Source: Symsagittifera roscoffensis (lineage: Eukaryota; Xenacoelomorpha; Acoela; Convolutidae). From it: a DNA stretch of 64,000 bases. Where the stretch lies: NCBI RefSeq assembly GCF_963678635.1, contig NC_087063.1, forward strand, positions 59,218,759 through 59,282,758, read 5' to 3'. Of the stretch, positions 1 through 9,548 are shown piece after piece. The notes under the pieces were generated by a model, which did not search any database, was not told where the DNA came from, and worked only from the letters and a program-made list of their open reading frames with translations. Position numbers and translations under genes: made by a program. Each line of letters starts with the position of its first letter. Positions within the stretch are counted from its first letter, which is position 1.

Positions 1-33
1 ATCATTACCATGAAAAAATAATTGCGTAGGCGA

Positions 34-56
34 TGACGTCATTGTTATTATAAATA
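34..56 (+). promoter_or_regulatory. CRE box plus TATA box, promoter-like (copy 1)
   Basis: A perfect TGACGTCA palindrome (34-41, the CREB/ATF consensus) is followed closely by TATAAATA (49-56). The same pair stands ahead of the second polymerase remnant at 9331-9353. The window starts inside what is probably the last unit of a repeat array like the one at 8866-9340. Its position upstream of a polymerase remnant suggests a promoter; activity is inferred only. Confidence 0.5.
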
Positions 57-149
57 CGCATACTTTTTTGGATTACCTCATTAATTTTGTTTGGCAATCA
101 GAAACAGTCGAATAAATTTTACAATTCGTTACTTCGCGAAAAGAAAAAA

Positions 150-225
150 CTAAGTTATTTATTCAATTAGTACTTTGAGTTTTCAATTTTGGAACATCTT
201 CGAAGTCCCTATTTACGTTTTTGTA
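150..225 (+). other. Intron-like segment with mutated donor (copy 1)
   Basis: This segment corresponds to the 9471-9548 intron-like segment of the second copy. The acceptor ending TTTTTGTAG directly precedes the ATG at 226, but the donor reads CTAAGT where the other copy has GTAAGT. The copy could therefore not be spliced here as its sister could. Confidence 0.45.
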
Positions 226-1618
226 GATGATACCTGCCGTTAACCAAAACGAGAAAGTGAGAGATTGTTGAAAACTTTATGTTCACCAGCACGAGCTCGA
301 CATCAAAAAAAATGTGCTAAAGGCATTATTCCTTGTCCTGATTGTAAGTATTTCACTTACAATCAACAAGAAATGAACTTTCATATGGCTAAGAAGCAAG
401 CCCAACCGATTCGAATTAGTCGACGGTTTGTCCTTCTTGTGAACAAGAGTTTCTAAGTTACTACTGTCTCCAACAACATCCGGAAAAAGACATGGAGCTA
501 AGCAACGAAAACCTAGTGATACGGTGGCTGACCTGAAAAAGATTGTGGAGGAAGTGGAGGAAAATGGTGAAAAGCGAAGGGGGAGTTTAGTGCTCGTCAA
601 TATTTCCTGGTGGATACGGAGGTAGAAAATGAGAGACATAAGGTATTTAACTTCCCAATGTCCAAAATAGATACTGAAATAATCAATGAGATACTTGAAG
701 AAGTTTTCAAATAGCTCAATTCTGCCGCTAAAACCACCATTGCTCTGGGCTTCGTTCTACAAACTTTTGAGACTGGTGAATTTCAATTTTTCTACGTCCA
801 TGAAAACAATACTTTGTTTGAAAGATACCATTTACTGTGTACGATAGAGGAAGTGATAACAATCAAAGGAAAAGTGGACAACTCTGATATTGTGGAGCAA
901 TGTACCCAAGAACGTCAAAAGACAAAGTGGCGATTGAAGTTGATTACTAACGTTGAAACTTTTGCTTATTTGCTCAAAAAAATCCCAATGAGATGTCCGG
1001 ACTCTGTCTCGCCTGAAATTTTACTGAAAAACATTCTCTCAACTGTCTTTCATCTAACAAAGACAAGGAAACATACAAAGACCATTTGTGTCTTTTTCGT
1101 GCATTGGCCATGTACATGACCCACACAATGATCTCGACTCTCACACTTCTAGATACTTTACAGAACTCGTAACAAAGTCTGGTCATGATCCTAAAATTGT
1201 TCGTGGAGTTTCAGTAGAAGAATTAACTGTTGTCGAGGAAATTGTGCAAAAGAATATCTTTATATACGACTTCGATATCAAAGAAGGTGAATATGTAGGA
1301 AAGTATGTATTGGAAGGTTTGATAAAACTGTCAAACTACTGAGATTTAACAATGATATCAATCAAACAAATGACATAAAAAGGTTCTCCTAGTGCTTCCG
1401 GTGTCCGAGTTGTGACACTTTCTTTGATAAATCCGACACTTTTTACAAACATCTCCTGAGATGCAAGGATCGAGTGAAGCATATTTACCCATAGAACCTT
1501 TATGACCTTCGAGAAAACTTGTTTGAGAAGCTAGAGGGATTCAATCTTCCAGTTTCTGAAGATAACAAACTTTTCAGTGATCTAGTATTTCTTGATTTTG
1601 AGTCGATTTCTGTTCCTT
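226..1618 (+). pseudogene. Truncated family B DNA polymerase remnant (copy 1)
   Basis: Decayed N-terminal third of the same gene as 9549-13640. Frame-broken pieces show a C2H2-like finger (CPDCKYFTYNQQEMNFH, about 340-390), a second finger-like CPSCEQEF (about 427-450), a conserved block at 814-1119, an OTU-like DHLCLFRALAMYM (about 1082-1120), a block at 1088-1342 and a C-x2-C finger near 1397-1460. It reaches the exonuclease I motif (LDFES, near 1590), then similarity stops abruptly around 1618 in A-rich DNA. The exonuclease remainder and all polymerase motifs are missing. The family is typical of Polinton/Maverick-like or adintovirus-like elements that copy themselves with their own polymerase. 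It is clearly non-functional, with frameshifts between most blocks. Confidence 0.75.
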
Positions 1619-3239
1619 AAAAAAGAAAAGAAATCAGAATGGATATCATCCTATTTGGCCGAGCTGAAAAAATCATTCAATCTAACCATGGAGTTTTCAA
1701 AAATTTGATATCAACCAATCAGAAACGAGAATTACTTAGAAGGAAATTTTTATCTTTTTATCTTTTATCTTTTAGGGAAAGAAGCTGAAAAAACACCAAG
1801 CGTATCATGGAAACGACTCGTTCGGAAACAGTTTAAGAAACCTTAACAAATTTCTAATCAAAAATTTGCATCTACGCAATTTCTGGGCTCAGAATTTCAA
1901 AACAAATGATTGTTTAATTGATGATTATGGTTCTCTGAATAGTGAGTGTGTCAAATTTTTTAAAGATTTTTGAATTTTTCTTCATAAAAATTTGTCAATG
2001 TTAATTTTATTTCAGTTTAAATATATTACAACGAGTAAATTTATGTTATTATTTTTCACAAGGTTGAAAAAAGGTAATTAATGTTTAACCAGTATGCGTG
2101 TTTTACAGAAAATTTGTTGCAAGACGCAACTTTTTTCATGAGTTTTTTTAAGCAAAATTTTGCAAAAATCTAACTTCTTTTTAATTATGCAAATGCGACA
2201 AAATGCAAAATTTATGTGTGAAAAACTCGTCTATTCTTGCTTAAACTTTTTAATATTTGGGTCTTTGAGCATTATTTTCTATCTTAATTATTGTTTTTCT
2301 GATGATTCAGAGCCAAAGACACGCGAAAAAAAGGTTTTCTTTATGAAAAAAACCGGAACAAATTTTTTTATACATTATTTTTGTTCTAAATGAAAGAAAA
2401 AACTGTCGAAAACATTTTATTTTATCAACAAGTAGGCAAAAAACTTTTTGGAAATTGTTGCAAGTTGCAAAAACTATAATGACTTTTTTAACAAGTGTGC
2501 AAAATTTTTCTAAAATTTTTTTAACAAGTGTGCAAAAATTTTCGAAAAGTAAAAATGCTTCTTTGTAAAAAACATGGTAAACAACTGCTTAAAAATCATC
2601 AGTATTGATGACTTCGAGTGCTATTCCCTATCTTAATAGCTTGTTTTTTTGATTTTTTTAAGTAGGATACGTGCAAAAAGTGGATTTTTTATTGATCAAA
2701 CTTAAAACCCAGAAATCCCTATCTTTAATTTTTAACAGTGCCAAAAAAACTTGCACATTACTTTTTGAAGTTTTTCTTAAATGCGAAAATTTTTTGATTT
2801 GTTTAACAAGAGTGCTTGAAATGTTATGAAAGTTTCTGCAATTTGCAAAATCTCGAATGATTTTTTAAATAAATATGCGCAGTTTTTCGAAAACTTTTTT
2901 AGCATGATGCAACTTTCTTCATGACTTTTTAAGAAACATATGCAAAAACCAAATTTATTCTTTCTTATGCAAACGCAAAAAATGCAGTAACTTATTTTAA
3001 AAAACTTGTTAAATGAATGCCACAAATTTCGTTATTTTTTAAATTGAGTGCTATTTTCTATCTTAATAAAATGTTTTTCTGATATTTTTGATCAACATAC
3101 TTGCAATAATTAGATTTTTTATGATAAAAATTAAAACAAAGAACTGTTTTACTTAATTATTATTTGTGCAAGAAAAAGTTGTATAAAATTTCTTTAAAGT
3201 GCGATAAAATTTAATGAAGTTTTTTTAATTTGGGAGGTT
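1619..3239. repeat. AT-rich diverged long-period repeat
   Basis: No gene seen. A recognisable block reading roughly GAGTGCTATTTTCTATCTTAATA, followed by a GCAAAAA-rich stretch, recurs near 2260, 2612, 3040 and again near 3523 inside the following duplication. Spacing varies from about 350 to 480 bp. I read this as an old, heavily diverged tandem repeat that runs into the 2,494-bp duplication. A related phrase (CTATTCCCTATCCTAATACATTG) reappears near 14140. Confidence 0.5.
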
Positions 3240-3997
3240 TTTTAGATTTTTTCAACAAGTGCTCAAAAATATTCTTAAAAAATTTTGCAAGTTGCAAAAA
3301 ATGTAATGATGTTTTTATCAGGCATGCAAAAAATTGTTTTGCTCTTTCAACAAGTGTGCACAGTTGTTTTTGAAGTTTTTGTGTAATATGCAAGTTTTTT
3401 CGTGGTTTTTTAGAAAACACCTGCAAAAACCTAACTGCTTTTTCTTTTGCATATGCGAAAAACGCAAAGTTTTATTGTGAAAACATTGATAAAAAAATTG
3501 CTGAAGAATTTTCATTTTTGATGACTTTGAGTGCTATTTCCTATTCCAATACATTGTTTGTTTTGATGTTTTTGAACAACATACATGCAAAAAAAAGGAT
3601 TTTCCAATAATCAAAACTAGAACAAAGAAATTCATAAATTTTAGTTTTCAACAAAGCAAGAAAATTTTGTTACAATTTTTTAATGTGTGCTAAGAACATG
3701 AGAAAATTTTTGCAGGTTTCAAAAATAATTGTTAAATTTTTAACATGTGTGCAAAAATTGTTGTGAAATTTTTACAAGATGTTAAAATTCGTTTAATTTT
3801 TCATCATCTTTGGAACAAAAGTTTGTAAAAATATTTACCAATTGCATAAGTAGTTTGATATTTAATTCCTGTTCAAAATTTTTTAACAAATTTTTCTACA
3901 ACCTCTTAACTTATCTCTTTGTTACTATCTCCCAAAAATAAAAATACCAGATGCAAAGAAATATAAATTACAAAACACAAGACAACAATCAATTTAT

Positions 3998-4320
3998 TTA
4001 CAAATCAAAAGGCTGTCGAGCAGCTTGTCTTGCTTTCATTGCCTGTGGTTGTCTTGGTGGTTCGCTGACTGGAGTCCTTGGCTCAGAGAACCCCTCATCC
4101 TCTTCGATGGTAATTGGATTCTCCACAGATCCCTCTTCCCAAGGAAAGGGGAAACCGTCGACTGGTGATCCACATATCTAGAGTCAGGAGTGTCGGGGTA
4201 GTTCACTCACACATGCTCAGACACTTCCTCCATCATTTGCATTGTTCCAAGTTGGTTCTCTGTGATAGGTACTTGCGTCATATGATAATCGTTGAATTCC
4301 CTTTGCATCACCTCCACCAT
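3998..4320 (-). pseudogene. Small minus-strand gene remnant, unknown family (copy A)
   Basis: Reading down from the ATG at 4320, about 37 codons are open (including MQREFNDYHMTQVP), then an in-frame TGA (4209-4207), 15 more codons, and a frameshift near 4165. The last 56 codons read SPVDGFPFPWEEG, then an acidic ITIEEDEGFSE stretch, proline-rich PVSEPPRQPQ, and end in RQPFDL before a TAA (4000-3998). AATAAA overlaps that stop on the same strand. The frame is also open above the ATG for 71 codons across a 385-bp repeat (4539-4327), interrupted by one TGA at 4326-4324. The acidic, proline-rich tail and polyadenylation signal look like a real 3' end. I do not recognise the product; a gene of the same element as the polymerase is possible. 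Confidence 0.5.
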
Positions 4321-4330
4321 GTGTCAGACT

Positions 4331-5480
4331 TGGATTGGGATGTCCAATCGGGCCGAAAAAACACCAGAAACTGTTTCTCGCACTTGAATTTGTAGTAGAT
4401 CAGGCGAAAAAACTACAAAAATTTGCTGTTTTGCACTGAGAAAATTATTTTGAGCAATAAGTTGAGTAAAAGATACAAAGTAAAAACAAGAAAAAAATAG
4501 AAGTGAGAGAGGAGGTAGTTGACGGTAGTTAAGTTGAATTTAAAAACTTTAGAGTTGAGAGAGGAGGTATTTGACGGTGGTTAAGTTGAACAAAAAATGA
4601 GTTTTACTTAAAAGGAGGAGTACCTTCACTCAAATGTGTGGGTTTAACCAATCAGAATCAATTTCCCGTGTATGGTCAGTAGTTGCGCCCAATCAAATTT
4701 TAGCTTGAAGGTGATTGGATTGGGATGTCCAATCGGGCCGAAAAAACACCAGAAACTGTTTCTCGCACTTGAATTTGTAGTAGATCGGGCAAAAAAACTA
4801 CAAAAATTTGCTGTTTTGCACTGAGAAGTTTATTTTGAGCAATAAGTTGAGTAAAAGATACAAAGTAAAAACAAGAAAAAAATAGAAGTGAGAGAGGAGG
4901 TAGTTGACGGTAGTTAAGTTGAAGTTAAAAACTTTAGAGTTGAGAGAGGAGGTATTTGACGGTGGTTAAGTTGAACAAAAAATGAGTTTTACTTAAAAGG
5001 AGGAGTACCTTCACTCAAATGTGTGGGTTTAACCAATCAGAATCAATTTCCCGTGTATGGTCAGTAGTTGCGCCCAATCAAATTTTAGCTTGAAGGTGAT
5101 TGGATTGGGATGTCCAATCGGGCCGAAAAAACACCAGAAACTGTTTCTCGCACTTGAATTTGTAGTAGATCGGGCAAAAAAACTACAAAAATTTGCTGTT
5201 TTGCACTGAGAAGTTTATTTTGAGCAATAAGTTGAGTAAAAGATACAAAGTAGAAACAAGAAAAAAATAGAAGTGAGAGAGGAGGTAGTTGACGGTAGTT
5301 AAGTTGAATTTAAAAACTTTAGAGTTGAGAGAGGAGGTATTTGACGGTGGTTAAGTTGAACAAAAAATGAGTTTTACTTAAAAGGAGGAGTACCTTCACT
5401 CAAATGTATGGGTTTAACCAATCACAATCAATTTCCCGTGTATGGTCAGTAGTCGCGCCCAATCAAATTTTAGCTTCCTT
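4331..5480. repeat. Three 385-bp CCAAT-rich tandem repeats (copy A)
   Basis: The phrase TGGATTGGGATGTCCAATCG starts at 4331, 4716 and 5101, giving an exact 385-bp period; the array ends near 5480. Each unit carries CCAAT boxes on both strands, including ACCAATCAGAATC, GCCCAATCAAAT and the inverted pair GATTGGgatgtCCAATC. They lie just upstream of the minus-strand gene remnant, so a tandem promoter role is plausible but inferred. Confidence 0.85.
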
Positions 5481-6491
5481 TTACTGAAACTCTGTTATAA
5501 AAATGTATCTAATCAAAAATGAAGTTCTATTTAAAACGTTTATTGTTCATTCGTCGTAGGTTGTCGTATGCAATAAAAAAATTTCACTCTTTAGGCACTT
5601 AATTTTTCCAAATATGGAAAAATATACACAAAAGATATCGCAACACTAAATGAACAAAAGTTGTTTGCTGTAAAAGAAAGAAATATTGTCGATACAAATA
5701 AAAAAATAAAGAAAAATTATAACAAGTACATCTTTTTAGATTTTTTCAACAAGTGCTCAAAAATATTCGTGAAAAATTTTGCAAGTTGCAAAAAATGTAA
5801 TGATGTTTTTATCAGGCATGCAAAAAATTGTTTTGCTCTTTCAACAAGTGTGCACAGTTGTTTTTGAAGTTTTTGTGTAATATGCAAGTTTTTTCGTGGT
5901 TTCTTAGAAAACACCTGCAAAAACCTAACTGCTTTTTCTTTTGCATATGCGAAAAACGCAAAGTTTTATTGTGAAAACATTGATAAAAAAATTGCTGAAG
6001 AATTTTCATTTTTGATGACTTTGAGTGCTATTTCCTATTCCAATACATTGTTTGTTTTGATGTTTTTGAACAACATACATGCAAAAAAAAGGATTTTCCA
6101 ATAATCAAAACTAGAACAAAGAAATTCATAAATTTTAGTTTTCAACAAAGCAAGAAAATTTTGTTACAATTTTTTAATGTGTGCTAAGAACATGAGAAAA
6201 TTTTTGCAGGTTTCAAAAATAATTGTTAAATTTTTAACATGTGTGCAAAAATTGTTGTGAAATTTTTACAAGATGTTAAAATTCGTTTAATTTTTCATCA
6301 TCTTTGGAACAAAAGTTTGTAAAAATATTTACCAATTGCATAAGTAGTTTGATATTTAATTCCTGTTCAAAATTTTTTAACAAGTTTTTCTACAACCTCT
6401 TAACTTATCTCTTTGTTACTATCTCCCAAAAATAAAAATACCAGATGCAAAGAAATATAAATTACAAAACACAAGACAACAATCAATTTAT

Positions 6492-6814
6492 TTACAAATC
6501 AAAAGGCTGTCGAGCAGCTTGTCTTGCTTTCATTGCCTGTGGTTGTCTTGGTGGTTCGCTGACTGGAGTCCTTGGCTCAGAGAACCCCTCATCCTCTTCG
6601 ATGGTAATTGGATTCTCCACAGATCCCTCTTCCCAAGGAAAGGGGAAACCGTCGACTGGTGATCCACATATCTAGAGTCAGGAGTGTCGGGGTAGTTCAC
6701 TCACACATGCTCAGACACTTCCTCCATCATTTGCATTGTTCCAAGTTGGTTCTCTGTGATAGGTACTTGCGTCATATGATGTTCGTTGAATTCCCTTTGC
6801 ATCACCTCCACCAT
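6492..6814 (-). pseudogene. Small minus-strand gene remnant, unknown family (copy B)
   Basis: Same as 3998-4320 at an offset of 2,494 bp, with the same premature TGA and frameshift, so the gene was already broken before the duplication. The NDYHM segment reads NEHHM here. The AATAAA overlapping the stop is kept. Product unknown. Confidence 0.5.
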
Positions 6815-6824
6815 GTGTCAGACT

Positions 6825-7974
6825 TGGATTGGGATGTCCAATCGGGCCGAAAAAACACCAGAAACTGTTTCTCGCACTTGAATTTGTAGTAGATCAGGCG
6901 AAAAAACTACAAAAATTTGCTGTTTTGCACTGAGAAAATTATTTTGAGCAATAAGTTGAGTAAAAGATACAAAGTACAAACAAGAAAAAAATAGAAATGA
7001 GAGAGGAGGTAGTTGACGGTAGTTAAGTTGAATTTAAAAACTTTAGAGTTGAGAGAGGAGGTATTTGACGGTGGTTAAGTTGAACAAAAAATGAGTTTTA
7101 CTTAAAAGGAGGAGTACCTTCACTCAAATGTGTGGGTTTAACCAATCAGAATCAATTTCCCGTGTATGGTCAGTAGTTGCGCCCAATCAAATTTTAGCTT
7201 GAAGGTGATTGGATTGGGATGTCCAATCGGGCCGAAAAAACACCAGAAACTGTTTCTCGCACTTGAATTTGTAGTAGATCGGTCAAAAAAACTACAAAAA
7301 TTTGCTGTTTTGCACTGAGAAGTTTATTTTGAGCAATAAGTTGAGTAAAAGATACAAAGTAAAAACAAGAAAAAAATAGAAGTGAGAGAGGAGGTAGTTG
7401 ACGGTAGTTAAGTTGAAGTTAAAAACTTTAGAGTTGAGAGAGGAGGTATTTGACGGTGGTTAAGTTGAACAAAAAATGAGTTTTACTTAAAAGGAGGAGT
7501 ACCTTCACTCAAATGTGTGGGTTTAACCAATCAGAATCAATTTCCCGTGTATGGTCAGTAGTCGCGCCCAATCAAATTTTAGCTTGAACGTGATTGGATT
7601 GGGATGTCCAATCGGGCCGAAAAAACACCAGAAACTGTTTCTCGCACTTGAATTTGTAGTAGATCGGGCAAAAAAACTACAAAAATTTGCTGTTTTGCAC
7701 TGAGAAGTTTATTTTGAGCAATAAGTTGAGTAAAAGATACAAAGTAAAAACAAGAAAAAAATAGAAGTGAGAGAGGAGGTAGTTGACGGTAGTTAAGTTG
7801 AATTTAAAAACTTTAGAGTTGAGAGAGGAGGTATTTGACGGTGGTTAAGTTGAACAAAAAATGAGTTTTACTTAAAAGGAGGAGTACCTTCACTCAAATG
7901 TATGGGTTTAACCAATCACAATCAATTTCCCGTGTATGGTCAGTAGTCGCGCCCAATCAAATTTTAGCTTCCTT
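6825..7974. repeat. Three 385-bp CCAAT-rich tandem repeats (copy B)
   Basis: Unit starts at 6825, 7210 and 7595 show the same 385-bp period and inverted CCAAT pairs as copy A. Small differences (for example GATCGGTC for GATCGGGC near 7280) distinguish the units. Confidence 0.85.
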
Positions 7975-8227
7975 TTACTGAAACTCTGTTATAAAAATGT
8001 ATCTAATCAAAAATGAAGTTCTATTTAAAACGTTTATTGTTCATTCGTCGTAGGTTGTCGTATGCAATAAAAAAATTTCACTCTTTAGGCACTTAATTTT
8101 TCCAAATATGGAAAAATATACACAAAAGATATCGCAACACTAAATGAACAAAAGTTGTTTGCTGTAAAAGAAAGAAATATTGTCGATACAAATAAAAAAA
8201 TAAAAAAAAATTATAACAAGTACATCT

Positions 8228-8865
8228 CTGCAAGTTTTCTCATCAAGTCAAAAGAATATTTCGTATGTAATCAATGCGAAATGGTTGGTTTTTGAGTAAA
8301 TCTTCAAGTTATTTAATTTTGATGTAAGATTTTGAGGATAGCTCGGAAATGATGAAATTTTTGAAGCAGATATCTAAAAACCCTAATACCAAGCAGATCA
8401 TGCAAGATTTTTAACTTTAAAAATCTTTGAAAAATTGAAGAAAAAAAACTTTTGCTGGGGAGTTTTCACAAATTTGGGAATCGGGATAGAAATAAACAAA
8501 GTTTGTGATATATTATTGTACAACTTTTTTATTAACTTCAATTTTTCCAAAAAAAAAAAATTCTGGTCAAATGTAATTCAGCCGTAAATTTAACGCTTTG
8601 ATACTCAAAACTCGGTTCAAACGTTAAATCGTTGATTAAGTAAGTTTCCCTAAATAACTCTTAACTTAATCGGAGAATTCTATTTTGGACAACATAAACG
8701 TTAAAAAAGTTGTGAAAAAAGTAAGACATCTATTTCATCAGTAAGGAAATCACGGATGATTTTCTTTTTTCTTGTAGAGTAACTCCGAAATGATGTCTAG
8801 AAACTGGAAGGTAATGATTGCTTGAAATTTTTTCTGGAAAGTTCTAGAATTTTTGAATGAAGTTT
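8228..8865. other. AT-rich sequence without recognised features
   Basis: No coding region, RNA gene or clear repeat seen. It separates the tandem duplication from the CRE-box array and may be flanking sequence of the element that carried the polymerase. Confidence 0.5.
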
Positions 8866-9340
8866 TTGTAGGCGATGACGTCAATGCCATGAAAGGAAGA
8901 TTGCGTGGGCGGTGACAGCACTTCTATTTAAAGAATAACGTCATTACTGTTAAACAAAAATTGCGTGGGTGGTGACGTCACTTCTTTTTAAAGAATGACG
9001 CCCCACCATAAAAGCAAAATTGCGTTGGCAGTGACGTCATTTGTTTTCAAAGAAAGACGTCATGACCATGAAAGTAGATTGCGTGGGTGGTGACATCACT
9101 TCTATTTAAAGAATAACGTCATTACCGTAAAACGAATACTGCGTTGGCGGTGACAGCATTTCTTTTCAAAGAATTACGTCATGACCATAAAAGGATAATT
9201 GCGTGATTGGTGACGTCATTTTTTTTTAAAGAATAACGTCATTACCATAAAAGGATAATTGCGTGGGTGGCGACGTAACTGCTATTTAAAGAATGAGATC
9301 ATTACCTTAAAAAGATAATTGCGTAGGCGATGACGTCATT
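8866..9340 (+). repeat. Array of ~60-bp repeats carrying CRE boxes
   Basis: About eight imperfect units of roughly 60 bp, each with ATTACCATAAAA-, ATTGCGTGGGTGG-, TGACGTCA- and TATTTAAAGAAT-like parts. Exact TGACGTCA occurs at 8876, 8973, 9032, 9211 and 9331; other units have near matches such as TGACAGCA and TGACATCA. The array runs straight into the TATA box ahead of the second polymerase remnant. It resembles a multimerised upstream activating region, or subterminal repeats of a DNA transposon or virus. Confidence 0.8.
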
Positions 9341-9353
9341 GTTATTATAAATA
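9331..9353 (+). promoter_or_regulatory. CRE box plus TATA box (copy 2)
   Basis: TGACGTCA (9331-9338) and TATAAATA (9346-9353) occur with the same spacing as at 34-56. About 120 bp downstream is a good splice donor and then the polymerase start codon, which fits a promoter, short 5' leader and leader intron. Inferred from position and motifs only. Confidence 0.55.
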
Positions 9354-9470
9354 CGCATACTTTTTTGGATTAGCTCATTTATTTTGTTTGGCAATCAGAA
9401 ATAAATCAGAATAAATCAGAATAAATTTTAAATCAGGTTTAACATTTCGTTACTTCGCGAAAAGAAAAAA

Positions 9471-9548
9471 GTAAGTTATTTATTCAATTAGTACTTTGAG
9501 TTTTCAATTTTGGAACATTTCCGAAGTCCCTAATTGTTTTTTTTGTAG
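9471..9548 (+). other. Probable 78-bp leader intron
   Basis: Consensus donor GTAAGT at 9471-9476 and a T-rich tract ending TTTTTTGTAG at 9548. The ATG at 9549 follows the acceptor immediately. A small intron ending at the start codon explains the otherwise non-coding, stop-rich leader. Not confirmed by transcripts. Confidence 0.5.

Larger units (their letters stand above)
3240..5733. repeat. 2,494-bp tandem duplication, copy A
   Basis: Matches 5734-8227 with a constant offset of 2,494 bp at every landmark checked (3241/5735, 4331/6825, 5101/7595). Differences are scattered single bases, so the duplication is recent. In order, the unit holds an AT-rich GCAAAAA-type section, a minus-strand gene remnant (3998-4320), three 385-bp repeats (4331-5480) and about 250 bp of AT-rich sequence. 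Confidence 0.9.
5734..8227. repeat. 2,494-bp tandem duplication, copy B
   Basis: Second copy of 3240-5733. The right junction is at about 8227, where the shared ACAAGTACATCT gives way to unrelated AT-rich sequence. Substitutions relative to copy A include ATAATCGTTG to ATGTTCGTTG near 6780. Confidence 0.9.

Noticed and set aside
4114-4395. Plus-strand His-rich frame (LRHFLHHLHCSKL) in the 2,494-bp repeats
   Set aside because: Opposite strand of the acidic, proline-rich gene remnant, which has better coding character and an overlapping AATAAA.
8866-9340. Possible CRISPR array because of regular ~60-bp repeats
   Set aside because: Units are continuous and imperfect with no unique spacers, and the sequence is clearly eukaryotic.
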